DNA from: Pseudomonas izuensis
GTDB lineage: Bacteria; Pseudomonadota; Gammaproteobacteria; Pseudomonadales; Pseudomonadaceae
Length of the DNA stretch: 53,143 nt
Reading direction: 5' to 3'
Assembly (NCBI RefSeq): GCF_009861505.1
Contig: NZ_WTFT01000014.1
Span: forward strand, 241,887 to 295,029
Below, piece after piece: positions 26,776 through 34,727 of this stretch. The position numbers were made by a program, and so were the translations under genes. Position 1 is the stretch's first letter. Each line of letters opens with the position of its first letter. The notes beneath the pieces were generated by a model. That model was given only the letters and a program-made list of their open reading frames with translations, made no database searches and was not told where the DNA came from.

Positions 26776-28140
26776 TTAGACCGGTGTTGCAGCCTTTCCG
26801 GCTACATGCATACCACCCTCCACCGGACTCTGCGCCTTGCACGCCTGACTCAACGTCAGCGACTTGGTCTCCGGTGCCCAGGCCCAGGACAACAACGCCC
26901 CAATCCCCAGGATCGCCGCCAGGATGCCCATGGTCGGGCTCAGACCGATCCCCGCCACACTCACCGGCAGCAAGAAGGTGCTGATCGCCGAGCCCAGGCG
27001 ACTCACCGCCGTCGCCAGGCCAATACCGCTGGCACGCACTTCCGTCGGAAAGCTCTCGGCCGGAAACACGCCCACCAGGTTACTGACCGCCGACAACACC
27101 AGGGTGAACAACCCGAACACCAGCACCATCAGGAACGCCGCGCTGCCCGGCAACACCGCCAGCAGGAACAACGCCACCGCCAGGATGATGAACGAGTTGA
27201 TCAGGAACCCGCGACGGGTGAATTTGATGGTGCACCAGATGCCGATCAGTGCGCCGAGGATCAGCAGCATGTTCAGCATCAGTTCGGTGCCGAAGCCTTC
27301 GGCCAGGCCCATCTTCTGCAAGATCGACGGCAGGAAGGTGTAGATGGCGAAGTACGGCATGACGATGCAGACGAAGAACAGGCAGTTGAACGCGGTGCGC
27401 TTGCGGTACTCGCGACTGAACAGGATGGCATAACCGGAGCGGGTTTCGGTGGAACGGGTTTCGTCGAGTTCGACGTTGTCGCCCAGGTGTTTCTTGACGA
27501 TCGCCCGCGCTTCGGCAATGCGGCCCTGATTGACCAGCCAGCGTGGCGACTCCGGGGTGCCGATGCGGGCGATCAGGATCAGTGCCGCCGGGATCGCCGA
27601 CGAAGCCAGCATCCAGCGCCAGGCATCGTCGCCGAGGCTGAGCATCGCGGTGCCGACAAAGGTTGCCGCCACATAGCCGAAGGTCCAGATCACGCTGAAC
27701 GAACCGAGCAACACCCCGCGATGTTTCTTCGGCGCGAACTCGGCGAGCATGGCGTGACCGACGCTGAAGTCACCGCCCAGGCCGATGCCGATCAGTACCC
27801 GGCAGAGGAACAGGCTCATCGCCGTTTCAACGTAGAACTGCATCACCGACGCGAGGGTGATCAGCACGAAGCTGACCAGGAAGATTTTCTGCCGGCCGAC
27901 CTTGTCGGAAATCCAGCCGAAAAACAGACTGCCCATGAACAGACCGATCAATGCCGAAGCGCCGATCAGGCCCTGCCAGAAAGCATCCAGCTGCATCTGC
28001 GGGCTCAGCAGGGTGAAGGCGATGCCGATCAGGCCGAGGATGTAGCCGTCGGTGAAGTGCGCACCGAAGGTCAGGCCGGCGATCTTGATGTGGAAGCGCC
28101 CGATGGGCAGGTCGTCGATTTTTACCGGTTGTACGGACAT
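26776..28140 (-). CDS. MFS transporter (sugar/aromatic acid:H+ symporter type)
   Basis: 454 residues, 12 predicted membrane helices. The A-motif GWISDKVGRQKIFL between helices 2 and 3 and the related SPRW and FPTEVRASG motifs place it in the metabolite:H+ symporter group. Last gene of the operon starting with the Fae homologue, so it probably imports the pathway's substrate. ATG 28140 follows TTGGAGACTTAC. Substrate unknown. Confidence 0.9.
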   Translation of the reverse strand: MSVQPVKIDDLPIGRFHIKIAGLTFGAHFTDGYILGLIGIAFTLLSPQMQLDAFWQGLIGASALIGLFMGSLFFGWISDKVGRQKIFLVSFVLITLASVMQFYVETAMSLFLCRVLIGIGLGGDFSVGHAMLAEFAPKKHRGVLLGSFSVIWTFGYVAATFVGTAMLSLGDDAWRWMLASSAIPAALILIARIGTPESPRWLVNQGRIAEARAIVKKHLGDNVELDETRSTETRSGYAILFSREYRKRTAFNCLFFVCIVMPYFAIYTFLPSILQKMGLAEGFGTELMLNMLLILGALIGIWCTIKFTRRGFLINSFIILAVALFLLAVLPGSAAFLMVLVFGLFTLVLSAVSNLVGVFPAESFPTEVRASGIGLATAVSRLGSAISTFLLPVSVAGIGLSPTMGILAAILGIGALLSWAWAPETKSLTLSQACKAQSPVEGGMHVAGKAATPV

Positions 28141-28203
28141 GTAAGTCTCCAATTGTTGTTATTGACGGAGAAATGAAACCGATATTTCTGGTTTTTTTTG
28201 CTT

Positions 28204-28299
28204 CTGTGGGAGCAAGGCTTGCCCGCGATGACGGAGTGTCAGGCACCACAGGCGTCGACTGACACTCCGTCATCGCGAGCAAGCTTTGCTCCTACAGGG
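28204..28299. repeat. Hybrid REPIN inside an operon
   Basis: Left arm CTGTGGGAGCAAGGCTTGCC, right arm CGCGAGCAAGCTTTGCTCCT: two REP variants combined. It lies between two co-directional genes (dehydrogenase and MFS), where it could reduce expression of the transporter. Confidence 0.9.
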
Positions 28300-28308
28300 G
28301 CGTGCCCC

Positions 28309-29742
28309 TTACAGGCCACCCATCAGCAGGTATTTGATTTCCAGGTAGTCATCCAGACCGTACTTCGAACCCTCGCGACCCAGGCCCGATTCCTTGATTC
28401 CGCCGAACGGCGCCACCTCCGTGGAGATGATCCCTTCGTTGATCCCGACCATGCCCGCTTCCAGGCCTTCGGCCATTCGCCACACGCGGCCGATGTCGCG
28501 GCTGTAGAAGTAGGCCGACAAACCGTAGGGCGTGTCGTTGGCCCGTTGCAGCACTTCGGCTTCGTCCTTGAAACGGAAACACGCGGCCACCGGGCCGAAG
28601 GTTTCGTCCTGGGCGATCAGCATGTCGCTGCTGGCTTCGGCGAGAATCGTCGGTTCGTAGAAAGTGCCGCCCAGCGCATGACGGCGACCACCGCACAGGA
28701 CCTTGGCGCCCTTCTCCACCGCGTCGCTGACATGCAACTCGACCTTGGCCAGCGCCGCCGTGTTGATCAGCGGTCCCTGTTCGGTTTCCCCTTCCAGGGC
28801 ATTGCCCACGCGCATCGCCGCCACCGCTTCGGCGAGTTTGCCGGTGAAGGCTTCGTACACGCCGTCCTGAATAAAGAAGCGGTTCACGCAGACACAGGTC
28901 TGCCCGGTGTTGCGGAACTTCGAGGCCATCGCGCCCTTCACCGCCGCGTCGATATCCGCGTCGTCGAAGACAATGAACGGCGCGTTGCCACCCAGTTCCA
29001 GCGAGACCTTTTTCAAGGTGTCGGCCGCCTGGCGCATCAGCAACTTGCCGGTGCGGGTGGAGCCGGTGAACGACAGCTTGCGCACGATGCCGGACGCTTG
29101 CAGCGCGCCGCCGATGGCCACGGCATCACCGGACACCACGTTGAACACACCCGCTGGAATGCCGGCCTGCTCCGCCAGTACCGCCAGGGCGAAGGCCGAC
29201 AGCGGGGTTTCTTCCGACGGCTTGAGGATCATCGTGCAACCGGCCGCCAGTGCCGGGCCGACCTTGCGGGTGACCATGGCCAGCGGGAAGTTCCACGGGG
29301 TGATCGCCGCGACCACGCCGATGGCTTCCTTGACCACGATGATCCGCGCATCGGCCTTGTGGCTCGGGATCACATCACCGTAGGCGCGCTTGGCTTCTTC
29401 GGCGAACCACTCCAGAAAGCTCGCGGCGTAGACCACTTCGCCCATGGCTTCGGCCAGCGGCTTGCCTTGCTCACGGCTGAGCAAGGTCGCCAGGTCCTTC
29501 TGGTTGCTCAGCATCAATTCGCCCCAGCGCTTGATGCGTTGGCTCCGTTCCTTGGCCGTCAGCTTGCGCCACGCCGGCAAGGCGCGATTGGCCGCTTCAA
29601 TGGCCAGGTTGGTTTCTTCGGCGCCAGCCTTCTGCACATCGGCGATCAGCTCGCCGGTGGCCGGGTTCAGCACCGGATAAGTCGGGCCACCACTGGACCA
29701 TTGCCCGTCGATAAAATTGCCGTGCCGGATCAACGCGCTCAT
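28309..29742 (-). CDS. NAD(P)-dependent succinate-semialdehyde dehydrogenase-type aldehyde dehydrogenase
   Basis: 477 residues, full-length ALDH. The cofactor-domain ITPWNFPLAMVTRK, catalytic Glu in SLELGGNAPFIV near residue 254 and the nucleophile Cys in FRNTGQTCVCVNR near residue 288 are present. Overall it reads as GabD-like (succinate semialdehyde to succinate), but in this operon beside a Fae homologue another short aldehyde is possible. Its start overlaps the stop of the upstream aldo/keto reductase by four bases. Confidence 0.9.
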   Translation of the reverse strand: MSALIRHGNFIDGQWSSGGPTYPVLNPATGELIADVQKAGAEETNLAIEAANRALPAWRKLTAKERSQRIKRWGELMLSNQKDLATLLSREQGKPLAEAMGEVVYAASFLEWFAEEAKRAYGDVIPSHKADARIIVVKEAIGVVAAITPWNFPLAMVTRKVGPALAAGCTMILKPSEETPLSAFALAVLAEQAGIPAGVFNVVSGDAVAIGGALQASGIVRKLSFTGSTRTGKLLMRQAADTLKKVSLELGGNAPFIVFDDADIDAAVKGAMASKFRNTGQTCVCVNRFFIQDGVYEAFTGKLAEAVAAMRVGNALEGETEQGPLINTAALAKVELHVSDAVEKGAKVLCGGRRHALGGTFYEPTILAEASSDMLIAQDETFGPVAACFRFKDEAEVLQRANDTPYGLSAYFYSRDIGRVWRMAEGLEAGMVGINEGIISTEVAPFGGIKESGLGREGSKYGLDDYLEIKYLLMGGL

Positions 29743-30773
29743 GCCACGGCCTCAGTCAGGGTGAAGCGTTCCGAACCCGGACGGGCCGAACGCAGGATAC
29801 GTTTGCCGGCGGTGTAATCGTTGATCACGTCGCACGGGGTGTAGTTGCGTTCCAGCTCATGCAGTTCTTCGGCATCGAGCTTGGTCTCCAGCGCTGCAAG
29901 GGCGCTGTCGAATTGCTCGGTGGTGTCGGCGCCGACCAGCATGCAATCCACACCCGGATGATTGGCCACCCAGGCCTGGGCGATCTGCGCGTTGGACACG
30001 CCGCGGGCACGGGCCACGCGCTGCACCGAATGAGCGATCTCGAACGAGGCTTCGTCGCTGTACATCTGCTGGGTGAAGAAGTCGGTCTGGTTGCGAGTCG
30101 ACTGCACGTCACCGGTCAACAAGCCACGGGCCAGCGGGCTGAACACCGACACACCGATGCCCTGATCGCGGCAGAACGGAATCATCTCGCGCTCTTCTTC
30201 GCGGTAGGCGCAGTTCAGTTGCAGCTGCATGTTGATCGGCTTGACCCAGCCATTGCGCTCGCAGGCCATGAGGATTTTTGCCAGTTGCCCGGTGAGCATG
30301 GTCGACACGCCGATGTAACGGGCCTTGCCGGAGCGCACGATGTCGTTCATGGCGCTCATGGTTTCTTCGACCGGGGTGTTCACGTCGAAGTAATGCAGCA
30401 TGAACACGTCGACGTAATCCATGTCCAGGCGTTTGAGCGAGGCGTCGATGCTGTCCATGATGTGCTTGCGCGAATGACCGCTGGCATTGATCCCGGCGCG
30501 GGTGCCGTAGCCGACCTTGGTGGTGATCACCAGGTCTTCGCGACGGGCCAGGCGCTTGACGATGCGCCCCACCACTTCTTCGCCGACGCCGGCGGAATAG
30601 AAGTCCGCCAGGTCGATGAAGTTCACGCCGTTGTCCAGCGCGTGCTTGACGATCGGCTCGCTTTTCTTCTCATCGAAGATCCACGGTTTCCAGTCCGGAG
30701 TACCCATGTTCATGGTGCCCAGGCACAGGCGGGAGACTTGCAGGCCGGAGTTGCCCAAACGGATGTATTGCAT
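29739..30773 (-). CDS. Aldo/keto reductase
   Basis: 344 residues. N-terminus YIRLGNSGLQVSRLCLGTMN, catalytic Asp/Tyr in FIDLADFYSAG, Lys in VITTKVGYG, His in VDVFMLHYFD. This is the YajO/PdxI-like NADPH-dependent branch. Third element of the Fae operon, 10 bases downstream of fae and overlapping the next dehydrogenase by ATGA. With a reductase and a dehydrogenase together the operon can interconvert an alcohol, an aldehyde and an acid. Confidence 0.9.
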   Translation of the reverse strand: MQYIRLGNSGLQVSRLCLGTMNMGTPDWKPWIFDEKKSEPIVKHALDNGVNFIDLADFYSAGVGEEVVGRIVKRLARREDLVITTKVGYGTRAGINASGHSRKHIMDSIDASLKRLDMDYVDVFMLHYFDVNTPVEETMSAMNDIVRSGKARYIGVSTMLTGQLAKILMACERNGWVKPINMQLQLNCAYREEEREMIPFCRDQGIGVSVFSPLARGLLTGDVQSTRNQTDFFTQQMYSDEASFEIAHSVQRVARARGVSNAQIAQAWVANHPGVDCMLVGADTTEQFDSALAALETKLDAEELHELERNYTPCDVINDYTAGKRILRSARPGSERFTLTEAVA

Positions 30774-30783
30774 GGCGCGGACC

Positions 30784-31296
30784 TCAGGCTTTTGGCGTGT
30801 AGAAAGGGTTGCTGATGTGGTTGACCACGTCCGCCAGCTGCGCGGTTTCCGGCTTGCCGGTCAGGGCGGCGCGGATCGCGGTGCGGCAGGCGTTGTAGTT
30901 ATTCAGGTACACCGCATCCAGATCGTCGCAAGCCGGGTTGACCCAGTTGGCCGTAACGATGGCCCACTCGTCTTCCGCTTCCGGCGGCAAGGTGCCGTCC
31001 AGCAGCGCTTCCAGGACAGCCTTGGCGATGCCGGCCTGGGACGCACCCCAGGTGGCATTGCCGTGCAGGTCGCTGCCAATGGCGGCCTTGTTCACATACA
31101 GGGTCATTGGTTTGACCGGGATGTTCGGCTGGGCGATCACCATGAACGGGCAATGACCCTGGCTGGGCGACGCCAGGCTGTTGGCGAACGCTTGCCCTGC
31201 CGGGCCGTTACGCGGGCCGATCAGGATATTGATGTGCGCGGCGTTCACGCCAGGGCCTTCGAAACCTTCACCGATGTACAGATCGAGTTCTTTCAT
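30784..31296 (-). CDS. Formaldehyde-activating enzyme (Fae) homologue
   Basis: 170 residues, standard Fae length. In methylotrophs Fae joins formaldehyde to tetrahydromethanopterin. Signatures seen: IGEGFEGPG, AAHINILIGPRNGPAG with His21 at the position of the catalytic base, PNIPVKPMTLYVNKA, ATWGASQAGIAKAV and a C-terminal NPFYTPKA. Pseudomonads are not known to make tetrahydromethanopterin, so the true C1 carrier or ligand is open. First long gene of the operon Fae-AKR-ALDH-MFS. The ATG follows CTCCCTGAAGAGTAAAAGCTC. Confidence 0.92.
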   Translation of the reverse strand: MKELDLYIGEGFEGPGVNAAHINILIGPRNGPAGQAFANSLASPSQGHCPFMVIAQPNIPVKPMTLYVNKAAIGSDLHGNATWGASQAGIAKAVLEALLDGTLPPEAEDEWAIVTANWVNPACDDLDAVYLNNYNACRTAIRAALTGKPETAQLADVVNHISNPFYTPKA

Positions 31297-31326
31297 GAGC
31301 TTTTACTCTTCAGGGAGTTGGGTTGA

Positions 31327-31425
31327 TCAGAGGTGCACGCAAACCGTGGGGATCGCGTGGTAAATGTCGGGGTTTGAAGAGCGCAGCAGGTCGCTGGCGA
31401 AGACGCGGCAGTGATGAATGATCAT
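31327..31425 (-). CDS. Candidate 32-residue peptide ahead of fae
   Basis: Short open frame reading MIIHHCRVFASDLL and then RSSNPDIYHAIPTVCVHL, with a stop 30 bases before the fae ATG. About four fifths of its third codon positions are G or C while the DNA just upstream is AT-rich, which argues for translation. It contains three adjacent-or-near His/Cys pairs (HHC, YH, CVH) that could bind metal or act as a leader peptide. No strong Shine-Dalgarno. Family not recognised. Confidence 0.45.
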   Translation of the reverse strand: MIIHHCRVFASDLLRSSNPDIYHAIPTVCVHL

Positions 31426-31515
31426 GGTTGCAAACGCTCTTTTTTGTTGTTGATGAGCTGGTTTGCGATTTTTTAACACTGGGGGTTGGCCGGGCTGTAA
31501 CCATATAAAATCATG

Positions 31516-31540
31516 GGGGTATGACTTCAGGTCATACCCC
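31516..31540. promoter_or_regulatory. Perfect 10-bp palindrome, candidate operator of the Fae operon
   Basis: GGGGTATGAC and GTCATACCCC separated by TTCAG. It lies about 10 bases upstream (minus strand) of an AT-rich TTTTATAT element that could be a -10 box, in the position of an activator or repressor site. No T-run follows on either strand, so a terminator is less likely. Confidence 0.55.
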
Positions 31541-31557
31541 TTGAACGACCCGATCCC

Positions 31558-31652
31558 CTGTAGGAGCAAAGCTTGCTCGCGATGGCGTCGTGTCAGCCAA
31601 TACATCTGTTAACTGACACGACGCCATCGCGAGCAAGCTTTGCTCCTACAGG
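31558..31652. repeat. REPIN, perfectly paired including inner arms
   Basis: CTGTAGGAGCAAAGCTTGCT faces GCGAGCAAGCTTTGCTCCTA; the inner GGCGTCGTGTCAG is also mirrored, so almost the whole element folds. Confidence 0.93.
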
Positions 31653-31670
31653 TTGTCGGGGGTGTTTGGG

Positions 31671-31940
31671 TTATTGCGACATGGCGTCCTTCTTCATCGC
31701 ATCCTTGGACATGGCATCTTTTTTCATGCCGTCCTTGCTCATGGAATCCTTGGACATGTTGTCTTTCTTCATCGTGTCCTTGGCCATGGAATCCTTCTTC
31801 ATGGTCGTGTCTTTTTTCATGGTGTCTTTGGACATGGTGTCCTTGGACATTGCGTCGTTACTCATGGTGTCGGCAGCGAACACGCTGGCGGCGCCGATTG
31901 CGAGGCACATGGACAGGGCAACAGTGGTCAGCTTTTTCAT
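31671..31940 (-). CDS. Pentapeptide MXKDX repeat protein, exported
   Basis: 89 residues: a Sec signal peptide (MKKLTTVALSMCLAIGAASV, cut after FAA), then 66 residues made almost only of M-[SK]-K-D-[TSAG] pentapeptides, 13 Met in total. Strongly hydrophilic, charge-balanced Lys/Asp; expected to be unstructured or helical in the periplasm. Last gene after the Moco oxidoreductase (46-base gap), probably one transcript. Family TIGR02953 (pentapeptide MXKDX) has no known function. I infer a sacrificial methionine pool re-reduced by the neighbouring enzyme. Confidence 0.88.
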   Translation of the reverse strand: MKKLTTVALSMCLAIGAASVFAADTMSNDAMSKDTMSKDTMKKDTTMKKDSMAKDTMKKDNMSKDSMSKDGMKKDAMSKDAMKKDAMSQ

Positions 31941-31986
31941 GATGAAACTCCTTGCTTGTTTTTGAGGGTGAAATGTCCAGGCTTCA

Positions 31987-32772
31987 TCAGCTGCCACCGA
32001 ACCAGTTGTAGCCCTGGTCTTCCCAGTAGCCACCGCTGTAGGTGTTGCTGACGAAAATCGCCTGAATGTGTTTGGGGTTCTTGTAGCCAAGCTTGGTGGG
32101 CATGCGCAGCTTCATCGGGAAGCCGTACTGGCGCGGCAGCACCGCGCCGTCATAGGTCAGCGTCAGCAGGGTTTGCGCATGCAGCGCGGTGGCCATGTCG
32201 ATACTGGTGTAGTAGTCGTCGGCGCACTTGAAGCCGACGTATTTGGCGTCGGTGTCGGCGCCGATGCGTTTGAGGAAATCACTGAAGCGCACACCGCCCC
32301 AGCGCCCGATCGCACTCCAGCCTTCGACGCAAATGTGCCGGGTGATCTGCTCGGTCTGTGCCATGGCACGCAACTCTTCGAGACGCCAGCTGCGCTTGTC
32401 CGCGACCAGGCCGGTGATTTCCAGGCGATAGCCCTCCTCCTCCACCGTCGGTGCTTCGTCGATGCCGTAGAAGGCATTGAACGGAAACGGCCGGGTGATC
32501 ATCGACGCCGGATAGGTCGGTGCCATGGCATTGGGGTTGAACAGCCAGCCCTGCACCCGATCGTTGAAGCGCGACATCGACGACAACGCGGTTTCGACGC
32601 TTTCGTTGTCGGTCAGGTTGCAGCCGGACAACATGGCCACGCCGCCGAGGGTCAGGCCACGCAGCAGGAATGAGCGGCGGGAGCGGTCCTCGATCTGCGA
32701 TGCGAGGATTTTCCGGGCGTCGATCAGGATCGAAGACTCGTCCAGGCCCGGGTCTTGAATGCGCTTTTTCAT
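31987..32772 (-). CDS. Molybdopterin-dependent oxidoreductase (MsrP/YedY-like), Tat-exported
   Basis: 261 residues with a twin-arginine motif at about residue 32 (RSRRSFLLRG) and a Cys after LSGC, so probably a Tat-exported lipoprotein. The molybdenum-ligand Cys is in ITRHICVEGWSAIGRWGG near residue 147, the sulfite-oxidase fold signature. YedY/MsrP reduces methionine sulfoxide in periplasmic proteins with electrons from a membrane cytochrome b; the gene here overlaps a cytochrome b gene by four bases in exactly that arrangement. Substrate is inferred. Confidence 0.9.
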   Translation of the reverse strand: MKKRIQDPGLDESSILIDARKILASQIEDRSRRSFLLRGLTLGGVAMLSGCNLTDNESVETALSSMSRFNDRVQGWLFNPNAMAPTYPASMITRPFPFNAFYGIDEAPTVEEEGYRLEITGLVADKRSWRLEELRAMAQTEQITRHICVEGWSAIGRWGGVRFSDFLKRIGADTDAKYVGFKCADDYYTSIDMATALHAQTLLTLTYDGAVLPRQYGFPMKLRMPTKLGYKNPKHIQAIFVSNTYSGGYWEDQGYNWFGGS

Positions 32773-33386
32773 ACGGACTCCTTGCGACCGACGATCATGG
32801 CCACCAGCGTTTTGGGAACCAGCGCGACCATCACCAGATGCACCGCCACAAACGCCACCAACAGCGACATGGCGATGAAGTGCACATACCGCGCCGCCTC
32901 GTAACCGCCCAGCAATTCACGCAACAGCGGGAACTGCACCGACTTCCACAACACCAGCCCGGAGATCACCAGCAGCGTGATGTCGACCATCACGAACAGG
33001 TACGCCACCCGTTGTACCTGGTTGTAATGACTCAGGTCGGCATGCCCCAGTTTTCCTCGCAGCGCAGCCCACAGGTCATGCAGCACGCCTTTAGGCGAGA
33101 CCGGGAAAAACCGTCGTTTGAGTCGGCCACTGAACAGGTTGATGACCAGATAGACGAGGCCGTTGAACACCAGGAACCACATCGCCGCGAAGTGCCATTG
33201 CAAGGCACCGCCGAGCCAGCCACCGAGGGTGATCGATTTGGGGAAGCTGAAGTCGAAAAGCGGCGAGGCGTTGTAGATGCGCCAACCGCTGGTGACCATC
33301 ACCAGCACCGCCAGGGCGTTCAGCCAATGGGTGAGCCGCAGCCAGCGGGGGTGGCTGGCCTTGGGTGAAGCAGTTGACTGCGACAT
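32769..33386 (-). CDS. Membrane cytochrome b/b6-domain protein, electron donor to the Moco enzyme
   Basis: 205 residues, four membrane helices with His in RLTHWLNALAV, LQWHFAAMWFLVF, YVHFIAMSLL and FVAVHLVMVAL that can hold two b-type haems. Functionally equivalent to MsrQ/YedZ but of the Ni/Fe-hydrogenase cytochrome b type by sequence. First gene of the three-gene unit. ATG 33386 follows AAGGAGCCCGGAC. Confidence 0.9.
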   Translation of the reverse strand: MSQSTASPKASHPRWLRLTHWLNALAVLVMVTSGWRIYNASPLFDFSFPKSITLGGWLGGALQWHFAAMWFLVFNGLVYLVINLFSGRLKRRFFPVSPKGVLHDLWAALRGKLGHADLSHYNQVQRVAYLFVMVDITLLVISGLVLWKSVQFPLLRELLGGYEAARYVHFIAMSLLVAFVAVHLVMVALVPKTLVAMIVGRKESV

Positions 33387-33492
33387 GTCCGGGCTCCTTG
33401 TTGTTGTTCGTTGGAGCCGAGTATGGGAGCGACAAGATCGCCAAATCCTCACGCAGAGTTAAATTATTCGTGATAACTACCCTGCGAGCCCT

Positions 33493-33594
33493 TGTAGGAG
33501 CGAGCCTGCTCGCGATGGTCTCCCAGGCACCGCGCTCATTCAGAAAACCCGCGTCATCGTTAACGATCATCGCGAGCAGGCTCGCTCTTACAGG
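33493..33594. repeat. REPIN
   Basis: TGTAGGAGCGAGCCTGCTCG faces CGCGAGCAGGCTCGCTCTTA. Confidence 0.92.
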
Positions 33595-33666
33595 GGGGTT
33601 GTGTGATCCGCTCGGGGTGCAACTATGGTTAAATGCCGCCCCCTCAAAATTGCCGACCCTTGACCG

Positions 33667-34608
33667 ATGAACCCAGACGCCCTCACCACTCTCCAAGCGC
33701 ACCTGCTGACCGCCCTGGCAGCCGCCCCCGCCGAAACCCGCCGCCTGTTCCACGGCCGTGGTCGCTGCTGGCCGGGGCTGGAACAGTTGACCGTCGACTG
33801 GTTGCAGGGTGTGGTGCTGGTGGCGCTGTTCAAGGAGCCGGAGCCTTCGCAACTGGAGGACTTGAAGCAGTTGCTGATGGCGATTACCCAGTCAGTCCAG
33901 TGGGCAGAATCGGGCGCGCATACGCTGTTGCTGCAGCATCGTTATCTGCTGCAAAGCACCACTGAATGGCTGCTGGGGGATGTCATCGAGGAAATGACCA
34001 TCACCGAAGGCGGGCTGAAATATCGGGTGGATCTGGGTCGCAAGCAGAACACCGGTCTATTCCTCGACATGCGTTATGGCCGCGACTGGGTGCGGGCCAA
34101 TGCCGAGGGCAAACGGGTGCTGAATCTGTTCGCCTACACCTGCGGCTTCTCGGTGGCGGCCATCGAAGGGGGCGCGACCCAGGTGGTCAATCTGGACATG
34201 TCCAGCCCGGCCCTGAGCCGTGGCCGTGACAACCACCGGCTCAATGGACATGACCTTGGCAACGTCACCTTTCTGGGTCATGACCTGTTCAAGTCCTGGG
34301 GCAAGGTGATCGGCAAGGGCCCGTATGACCTGGTGATCATCGACCCGCCCTCCTTTCAGAAAGGCAGTTTCCTGCTGACCAAGGATTACCAGCGCGTACT
34401 GCGCCGCCTCCCGGAATTGCTCGGCCCGCAAGGCACGGTACTGGCCTGCATGAACGACCCGGCGTTTGGCGCGGACTTCCTCATCGACGGCGTGACTCGC
34501 GAAGCGCCGAGCCTGCACTTCGAGCAACGGCTGGACAATCCGCCGGAGTTTCCGGATGCCGATATCGAGTGTGGGTTGAAGGCGTTGGTGTTCAAACTGG
34601 ACAATTAA
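33667..34608 (+). CDS. Class I SAM-dependent methyltransferase (RlmI/YccW-like)
   Basis: 313 residues. The core holds NTGLFLDMRYGRDWVRANA, VLNLFAYTCGFSVAAIEGGA (motif I), VNLDMSSPALSRGRDN and the catalytic-loop LVIIDPPSFQKGS. This is the PF10672-type methyltransferase seen in rRNA cytosine-C5 enzymes such as RlmI and RlmL, though the N-terminal PUA domain of RlmI is missing. Probably methylates rRNA or another nucleic acid. Divergent from the cytochrome b gene. Confidence 0.88.
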   Translation: MNPDALTTLQAHLLTALAAAPAETRRLFHGRGRCWPGLEQLTVDWLQGVVLVALFKEPEPSQLEDLKQLLMAITQSVQWAESGAHTLLLQHRYLLQSTTEWLLGDVIEEMTITEGGLKYRVDLGRKQNTGLFLDMRYGRDWVRANAEGKRVLNLFAYTCGFSVAAIEGGATQVVNLDMSSPALSRGRDNHRLNGHDLGNVTFLGHDLFKSWGKVIGKGPYDLVIIDPPSFQKGSFLLTKDYQRVLRRLPELLGPQGTVLACMNDPAFGADFLIDGVTREAPSLHFEQRLDNPPEFPDADIECGLKALVFKLDN

Positions 34609-34622
34609 AAATCCCAACCGCC

Positions 34623-34714
34623 CTGTAGGAGCTGGCTTGCCAGCGAAAGCGGTGTCTCAGTCAGTGCATTTATTGCCTGATACGACGCCTTCGCTGGCAA
34701 GCCAGCTCCTACAA
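34623..34714. repeat. REPIN
   Basis: CTGTAGGAGCTGGCTTGCCA faces CGCTGGCAAGCCAGCTCCTA between convergent genes. Confidence 0.92.
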
Positions 34715-34727
34715 GGGATCGGTTGAT

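Larger units (their letters stand above)
31297..31670. other. Upstream region of the Fae operon
   Basis: 374 bases holding the candidate short peptide, an AT-rich stretch with TTTTATATG on the minus strand, a perfect palindrome and a REPIN, each listed separately. Confidence 0.6.

Noticed and set aside
26806..28176. A 456-codon open frame antisense to the MFS gene
   Set aside because: Composition (His, Gln, Arg, Asp rich) is the usual mirror of a hydrophobic membrane protein; the opposite strand encodes a clear transporter.
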